DNA from: Prostheceraeus crozeri
Taxonomy: Eukaryota; Platyhelminthes; Polycladida; Euryleptidae
Reading direction: 5' to 3'
Assembly (NCBI GenBank): GCA_907163375.1
Contig: CAJQUW010014719.1
Location: forward strand, 1 to 64,000
Length of the DNA stretch: 64,000 nucleotides
The notes beneath the pieces were generated by a model, which was not told the DNA's origin, ran no database searches, and saw only the letters and a program-made list of their open reading frames with translations. Both the position numbers and the translations under genes were made by a program. Positions 52,601-61,600 of this stretch are shown here, piece by piece. How positions within the stretch are numbered: the stretch's first letter is position 1; every line of letters begins with the position of its first letter.

Positions 52601-55600
52601 TTAATGACGTCACGAGTTTCAATCTTTGACTGACGCCGCCGATGGAGAGTAAACATGGTTAACAATACTTCTAATTCTAATGTATAGAAAATACCATTAG
52701 CTTCAAGATCTGATTTCATTGTCTTTATGGCTTTTGAAGTTGATAGATAACGATGCTATGAAGGGTTGTGTCCTGAATTCGATTGCAAGTTATGGAATGT
52801 CAGTCCGCCATTTGTCGACACAATTGAGTCGGTGATAAACTTTGTGAAATGACAGTCTCTTGATAAGGTCAACAATAGGAATTTATGATTGTATTGTTAT
52901 CTGTTCGCTCAATGCATGTGACTTGTCATTACTTGCTGAATTTCGATCAATATACGATTTTTTCCGAATTCGACAAGAATGTTGTCCAAATACACACATA
53001 TATACTCTCAAACATTAAAAAAAACATGCATTATCCTAGATCTAGAGTTCTTTTATTATTGATGTTGCTTTAGTAACAAATTTTGAAATATTTTGCTAAA
53101 TGGAAGCTTGCTCTGTGCTGGATGTGGGGTGGCACTTGCTGACCGATAGTGCATTATAGTGACTTCGGTGGAAAGATATTTTTATTTAGTTTTTTTCAAG
53201 CATGCAAATCATCGCTTTATTGAAAACTGAGTGTAAAATGAGAAGCACATTACGTAGAGCAGATACATGCAAAGGAAGGCAAGAACCGAAAACGGCAAAA
53301 AAGCAACATATCATTAAATTAGCCGATTTCAAAGAATTGTAGTCATGCCAAGAAGAATCAAAGTTTCATGTGAGAAATTAGCGACGAATAAGAGATAGAA
53401 TAGCAAGCGTGTAAATTCATAAATTAAACAAACGAGCTAAATCAATGAAATTGAAGCTCGAAATTGATGAAATTGATTAATTCCAATCAATTAATTGCAA
53501 TGGTTGAAATTAATAGCTTAATGGAGTGATCCTCTAAGTCTGCATCTATTGTAACATATGGCGCCTGCAAGCGTGTTGCACGTCTGCTGTGAAGTCAAGT
53601 TGGTAGTTGGTGGTTTGCACTAGATTGCTTCTAATCAGAGTCGACCCGTCGGGTTGCCTCAAATTCAAATTGCAGTGATTTCGAGCTTTTTTTGCGGACC
53701 ATTGATCAGCCACAGGAAGGATAAATTGAACTTCTATCGCATGTGGTTCCTGTTCCGAAAAACAAGAACACTCGTCTGATTGATGACTACAGACCTATCT
53801 CGAAACTTCCAATCTTGTCCAAGGTATTTGAAAAAGTGGTTTGCAGAAAGTGGTTGATTCCTGGTGTACTGACAGAAATTGGTTCCAATCACTATGCCTA
53901 TTTACCTGGACCAGGACGAGGTACGTTTGTTGCATTAACATCCTTGTATCTTCACATTTTGAAATTCCTCGATTCATTCTCTGGGAGAGTGCGTGTTGGA
54001 GCCATCGACATGTCCAAGGCGTTCGGTAGATTAATTCATACTTCAATTATGAAAGCATGTATTGATTTTCGACTCCCTTTTGAGTTGATTGCTTGGATTT
54101 GTGACTATCTTTCATCACGCTGGCAAACAGTGACTTTTGGAGGCAAATTGTCTCAGTGGGAAGAGTGACAAGTGGAGTCGTCCAAGAAAGCATCATCGGG
54201 CCGATGCTTTTTTGTCTTGTCATCGATTCGCTTTCTCCTGCATGTGATAACTCTCTGTTCATAAAATATGCCGACGATATTTCCATCTTGTATTATATTT
54301 GCAATGGAGAAGACAACAACTTTCAGAGTGAGTTTGACCATATCTCTCAATGGCCGGACAACAATAATTTGCAAATCAATCGTTCCAAATGTTCCAAAAT
54401 GTTCCAATCGTTCCAAAAAGTCTTTATGTACCAAACGTGTAATGCTATCTGATGATCATATTGTACAAAGTGTGGATTGTCTCTATATTCTTGGTTGTTG
54501 CATATCATTTGATATGAAATGGAACGCTCATGCTGACCACCTTGTCAAGAAAGCCTCAAAAAGAATATACGTGTTACAAGAGCTCAAGAGTAGTCGATGT
54601 CCTGAAGACTGGATTTTTAAGGTTTATTGTTCCCTGATTCGGCCTATTCTCCTGTATGCATACCCAGTGTTCTGTAATGCATCTAAATACATTAAACATA
54701 GACTGCAACGTAGACCACTCCGGATTATCAGCGGACAGTTTTGGAAAGACGAGATTTCCATCTTTTCAACTGGAGATCAAATTTGTGAGATGTTTGACAA
54801 AGTATCAGAAAATGTGACCCATCCAGTTCGTCAGCTCTTTCTCCCTCTCCACCGTGTCTCTTCAAGAAATACATGCTGCCTGAAAAAACCAAAATCCAAA
54901 ACTGTAAGATAGGCTTCTTCTTTTGTCCAGCATTGCCCGTGACTCTCATGAATTGTGACTTTTTTGTATTTTAATATTACTTTTTATCTTCTTCATAATG
55001 TATGTGTTCACCGCCCTTGTGAAACAATAAAGAGTTGATTGATTGATTCTAGCAGAGGTCCTTCGGAACGGGGTATGAGCAAGCCATAAATATCACACCT
55101 GCATTCAACTCTATCTCAAAATGAGAAGAGTCGATTTGTAAAATTAAGTTAGTCCTTCTTTCATATATTGTTTTTAAACCTACGGCTTCTTGCACACAAT
55201 TCTCACAACATTATTTTGGATATTTGACGATTTCAGAGAACAATAGCATGTTGTCATGGCTGCTGTGTAAAAAGGTGTAGGTCACATTAATCGTCACAGG
55301 AATCATTCACGATCTTATTTGTATCATAGCCACTCAGCATTTGAATTAGGATTTCCTTCCCGTATCGTTGAGCTTTTTGCGTTGCCATGGCGAACTAAAC
55401 CATTATAATCCTTCTAAACGCTCTATAACTTCTGAACTCAATCTAGACTGTTCAGAAGCTTTGATTTCACTTATCATTATCCTCATGCTGCTATTATTAC
55501 TCAACTCCCCCTCATGCTAGAAGCCAGCATCCCAACCTAAATATTTGCGTTTCTTTTGGCATGATGTTATGAAGTAGCGTTGCTTGTTAAATTAGTCCGA

Positions 55601-58600
55601 CTTTTCCATTTAATTAAATATTGAATTAGCAGGAAAAAGAATTTTGATGCCTTTTGACTGCATCAAATTCTGCGGGTATGTTCGTAACTGTTATTAATCA
55701 CTTTGCTAATTATGCTATCGAAACTATTTCAAGATCTTAAGTTGAAAAAACGCTTATCCAACGCTCCAATATGACTTTATTCCATCTGGTTGAATAGCAC
55801 TTCTTATTATGATGTTTGACTTTGTGATATCCTTGCTTATGTCTAAAATTATATTTACGTCACCGACTTCTCAAGTGTAAGAATACACAGGTTTTGCGGT
55901 GGCGATGTGATGGCATGATTGGCTCTTTATATATTTATCTTAAGAAATACATAAACCCGTAGGTATAAATGGATGAACTCCCTTCCTAAGAGAAAATTTC
56001 ATTGTGACACTTCGATTGTTCTTTCAATTGTTACGAATGCATTTTGGCTGTCACTTGCATGGCAATGATATGAATAAATAAAATGGAAAAAATATGAATT
56101 AAAATTGATACATTGATTTTCTCCAGACTTCATTCAAAGTAAGTGATGCGGAATGATAAACTAAGTGACAATGCTGAATGTGAGCAACCAGTTAACCACG
56201 GTTAATGTGACTTTTTTAGTTGAACAAAATTTAATCATTTGTGCAATATTCTTTGAAGTCTTTCCCTTACCGGCTGTTCGTCACTTTAATCTGACAATTG
56301 AGCAAATAGCCAAAAAAATATCAACAACGTAGATAGATTCACGTAATAAGTATTCACCGAGCAGATTTATTTGAAGCACCATTTTCATTACTGATTCCTC
56401 GGATATCCGATTCTCTACAGCTGTTCATTATTTTATCCTTATAAAGGCCCCATACTTAGCATTGCGTATATTTGCAGCAGTTATGTAGATATAGATTTCA
56501 CTATGAAAATTTGCTTGTGTAGCATGAATGATTATGTCGTGAGCTCGATGGTAGCCTCTTATTTTCTGATCTGAATTCATCTTAATGAAATTTCCTCGTT
56601 ATGGTTCAAACATTTTTTTAGAGAATTTTACATTCTGCCTACTAATTGACCTTGTAATAACAATTTGATGCCGCGCAAATCCACGAGGCGACTTACTATC
56701 ACTTTTCTGATCGAGTTGAAGTTCTTCTTTTTGTGATTTCGATTACTGTACCATGATTTCTATTGACAAAAGCAGTAGATATTCACTTATTTTTGTGAAA
56801 ATAATTTCATTACAATTGTCATAATTGCTTCATTCTCAGAATAATATCGAAAGTGTTAGGTATATGTCTCCAAAGCGAGCAAATCTCATCGTGTTGCACT
56901 CTCATGAGCTTAAGCTACAAACACTAAGACGCTTATATTACTACAGTATATAGAATTATTTCGAATCGGAAGAGGCGAACAACAGAAATTGCTCAAGCCT
57001 TGATGTTGGCATGCGCTTGTCTTTCTGCATCTTTTTGCATCTGAATGGCATGCTATAATGTTTGGCAAGCCTGAATACCTCATGTATCTGTTTAAGGAAC
57101 TTAAACTAATCTAAGGCGTTCATCCACCCATAGACGCTTATAAAAAGATTATGGATTCGAGATTCCGAGAAAGATTGTTTGCATTAAAAAATGCCTTAAA
57201 GAAAGGTAACATGTCTCAAGTAAACATGTCTCGTAAGTTTTCAACTGCAATATTTTTGCTTCAAAGCATATTTAACTCAGTGTTTGAATTCAACATTTTG
57301 TAACATGTCATTCAACCACGATTAGTATCACCTTTCTACCTGAAAAGCATGAATTTGAGAACGCGTTAGCACCAAGGTAGCGTATTCTATTTCTTGCCCA
57401 GATAGAGCTTATATTAGCTACGTTTGAATGAAGTGAGCTCACAAAACCAGATTTCAGAAACAAAATATTTAACCGCGGTTAACTTGGTTGTTATTGTCGC
57501 ATTGATCGCGTTCAGTCGTGTTTTTATACGAATATATACTCCGCAGTCATACGGATATAGGCCTAAATTTGATCTTGCTCCAGTGATGGTAGAAATAGCT
57601 GTAATCTGCTGTTATCTTTGCTTTTGATCTCTTACAATATCAGCATGCCGAATAATGTTTGGTTTGGTGCTTCAGCTCCCAGGAATCCACGCGGATCTAC
57701 TCGAAGTTTGTCAGCGCTTGGTAGGTATCATTAACAAGCGATCAGAACAATCACATGTTCATTGCTACATTCTGTCTGCATTTCACTCACAACTTCTACT
57801 ATTTCTCTAATGTATCTAAAGTCTTCTATTGGTGAAATTGTACAAACACTTTTGAACTCATGAAAAATGCATGGAAGATATTTATCATCTGATTTTACCT
57901 TTAATAAAATATTTGAAACTAACAATTTTTAAATATTACCACATAACTGTTCCTACTAATATTGTTTTTCAAAGCATCACATTGTTTTCAAGTAATGCAT
58001 CATTCTCATTACTTTTGAGATTATTTACACACAATCATTATAAATCAATAGAAGACAGCTTATCAGCAAATATCCCAGTCCGAGGATCTTAGTTATTCGT
58101 CCGATGTCAAAGTAGCACCTGCTATCATGTAAAGTGCAAGAAAGATAATTTTGAAGGCAAGACTCACATCAATGAATTGCGGAGATTCCCGGTAAACGAA
58201 GAATAAAGACTTAAAACAATTGCACCATGGAAAATCCTAGAAGAAAATGACCCATGGACGAAATGAATTTGCATCTCATTAGCAAAGCTTAAAATGTGAC
58301 ATTATTTAAATCAAATTTATGGCACGTATTACATCGATTCTAGTTATCTTCATAGCATCTATGAATTGAATATTAATACACCATAGACTACTTCAAATAA
58401 TTCAATACTGCGCTAACTCACCAGTAATGCTTAAAAGGCTGTTTTCGCTTACCAAGCTTCAGGTAACTCTTTGTACGCTCGTAAGCGACACCTGACTGCT
58501 TCATACTTGCAATGCACTGCTCCTGTCGCTTCTTTTCTACCAGTATGCAGTGAACTTGTTGGAACATATCCTATCTAGGCACTCCAACGTTTTACTGAAT

Positions 58601-61600
58601 CTAAGGCATTTGCGAAAAAAATAAGAATTAATTTGTGAGTGATGCATTAAACTTTTTTTGATAGTTATACACTGCAGTTACTGAAAACTTGTTCGTGTCA
58701 TTTCATCATGTCCGTCAAGTTATGTAAACATCGATCTATGAAAAGTCATCTTATGGAAACAGCAGACTGCGATTTGTGTCAGCATTCTGTTTGCACTCTC
58801 CATCCTTTGTTTTTCTCGCTTATGTAACAAATCACTTAACTGTAAATCATAATTATTAACACATGATATTATGAAGCCTAGATTATTATCAGCAATCACA
58901 TAATTACTGTTCTGAGCCTCATTTGAAAACAGCAATGAATGTCACATATCATAAACTAATGGTAGAAAGACAAAGTTGCTTCTTTGGCTCAAATTCTTTC
59001 ATGCAAATTTTTATGGATAATATCATTGACATTTTATTATACAGCAGTTGGTGTATTTTCATGATATTTGAGATGTTGTTCACTAAGGTTTCTCACTTTG
59101 TTCTGAGCTGCATACTGTTTATCCACTACGTTTCTATTAATTTAGTCATGAGCAAGACTTAAAAAGCTTCATATATTTCATCATGTCAATGCTATTCAAT
59201 AAATATCCATGATTTTTTATGCGTATGTTTCTAATAACCAAGCGCAACATATGATAATATATTTTCCCTAAAATTTATCTTCTATTGTTTTATTGATGCT
59301 TATCAGTTTTGGTCGGTTTGCCTTACTTTTGTTTTTATAGGCATTAATTTAAGTATCTGAATATCTCCAACGAAGTTATTCAGCATGTACAATTATGTTA
59401 TTTTTCTAAAAAATCAGAAGTGATGTATCCGGGACGATATCGAACCATTCGACGACTTAAGCGTAAGAAGTCTTACATCGGAAATTCTTTGCCTTCAAGC
59501 ATGTTTGGTGGATGCATTCTTAAAATCGCTTGTTCGTTTGCCTTATCTGGGAACAATATGTTTCTCTTCGAAATCCGAATAAATAAGTAACTAAATGAAA
59601 AAGTTGTCAACAGATAATGTGAAATATTTCATATTTCAGCTTGCTTTGAGTGTTATTTTTATCAGTCATCATCTATGAAACTGATCAAACCTTTAAGAGC
59701 ACAAAAGTTTTTTATCTTGCGTGTTTAACTCATGGATATGTCTACCTTTTTTCATCACATGAACGTAAGAAAAACAATAGAAATGATCAGTTGACTGCTG
59801 GCTGCGAACAAATGAGGGAAGCCTTTTCCCCTCTTGTGTACAATTAATCAGATTTGAACTAACGAGACAATGACCAAACCTACCGATGTAAATTGTGAAG
59901 TGAGCATCAGAGACTGGAAATTCAAAATGAACTTCACCAAAGAAGTATTTTTATGAAAATTATCATATTTCGTTCGCCGCACATTACCATTCAATTTTCT
60001 TTTGAAAACATTATCATTCAATTTCTATTTATTAAAAATTGGTCGATGTTTTGTTGATCATATTCATTTGTCAATAATATCAATCAAACTGCTTGAATTT
60101 TAGGTTTTTCATCTCAAGTGTCACCGTTAATGCGATGGTTTCTGGCAAAACATTGATATTAGCTTTTGATTAAGAAGGCCGTATTAACGATGAAAAATTG
60201 CATTTGAGAATGCGCTGTAACATACATATTAGTAGCTTTGCCTGCATTTTGATTAACAATGTTAAGATAGTGCAAAATGATTTTTAAAGCGAGTCATAAT
60301 TTACGATCATATTTACATCGTAAAGGCATCAAATGTGGTTGCGTTTTTCTGAAAATGTAAATTTTGAATTGATGTTACTTTAGAATTTGTTCTTCGTTTG
60401 GACACGAATGAATGAACGAAAGGTCAAGCACGTTGCCACCATTACGAAATCTACCAAGTCATGTTGTTTACTCAGTTAGCAACGAAAGATTTTGTTAGGC
60501 ATGTACTGTACATACAAATTCAACTTTATCGATGCAGAATTCCTACTTTTATCCTATATCAATCAAGCGCAGCAGCATTACATATCAACTATGAATTGCA
60601 AAAGTTTTCAGCCGCACACATTCTAAAATTTCCTATATTTTCATTAAAAGTACGGAGTACACTTGTATAAAGGGAAACACAATGTACCGGAGATTGTGAT
60701 GTATACTCTGACTTGCTTTCTCATGCAAGACCATAGTCAAATGCACAAGCAGCACTTGTTGAAACCTGAAGCTATCAAAATTCGTAATGGATACATTAGG
60801 TTGCAGTGTGCAGAGTCTGCTGAGTGCAAACCGAAGAATTTTCTTGTGATTTTTACGAAGTGAATTCAACGTGAAGTTTATCAAATTGAAGCTCTCTAAC
60901 AGACTGGCGATCTCTTGAATACAAGGAGCGCAATATTCTTAAAAGTTTCTCAACATAGCCTTCCATATGAAATTGGCAAGCTGTTTTGTGGATATTCAAA
61001 GATCACAATTCAACAATTAGATTTTAGCTATCATGCTCAAATTTCGAAGCTCATCGTAACCATGATGAAGAAAATTGAGGATTGACTTTCAATACTGAAA
61101 AGATTAAAAGAAGTATTGTTTCATACTTAACCGGTCAGGTCCGAATTAAATGATTTGCTGAACATGAATTTATTTTACTTAATCTGAAATTGCGAGGACT
61201 GGATTGTGTGAAACTATCGATAGTATGAAACTTGGTTTCAATAATTGTCAACAATTGGTCCATTCTATTGATTACCTACATCACAACCCTTAGAAAACTA
61301 GGTCATTGATTCGTGTTTTAACATTTTGGCATCATCAGATACTTTGATGATAAATTTTGCAGGAGAGCAGGATGCTAATCACCCTTGAAAGCTATTAAGC
61401 TGTATTTTGTGAAGCATTTATATTTAGCACATCCTTACTTCTAACTTCGAAATATTGCCATACTGCTCATTATTGAATGCAATGACTTTTATAATCTTTT
61501 CATTTGCTATTTGAAAGTATCGCTTACTACGGTTTTTGTTTTTACTAGCAGATTTTTAACATAACATTTCTTATCATCAATTAGTTAGATTAAAATCTTC

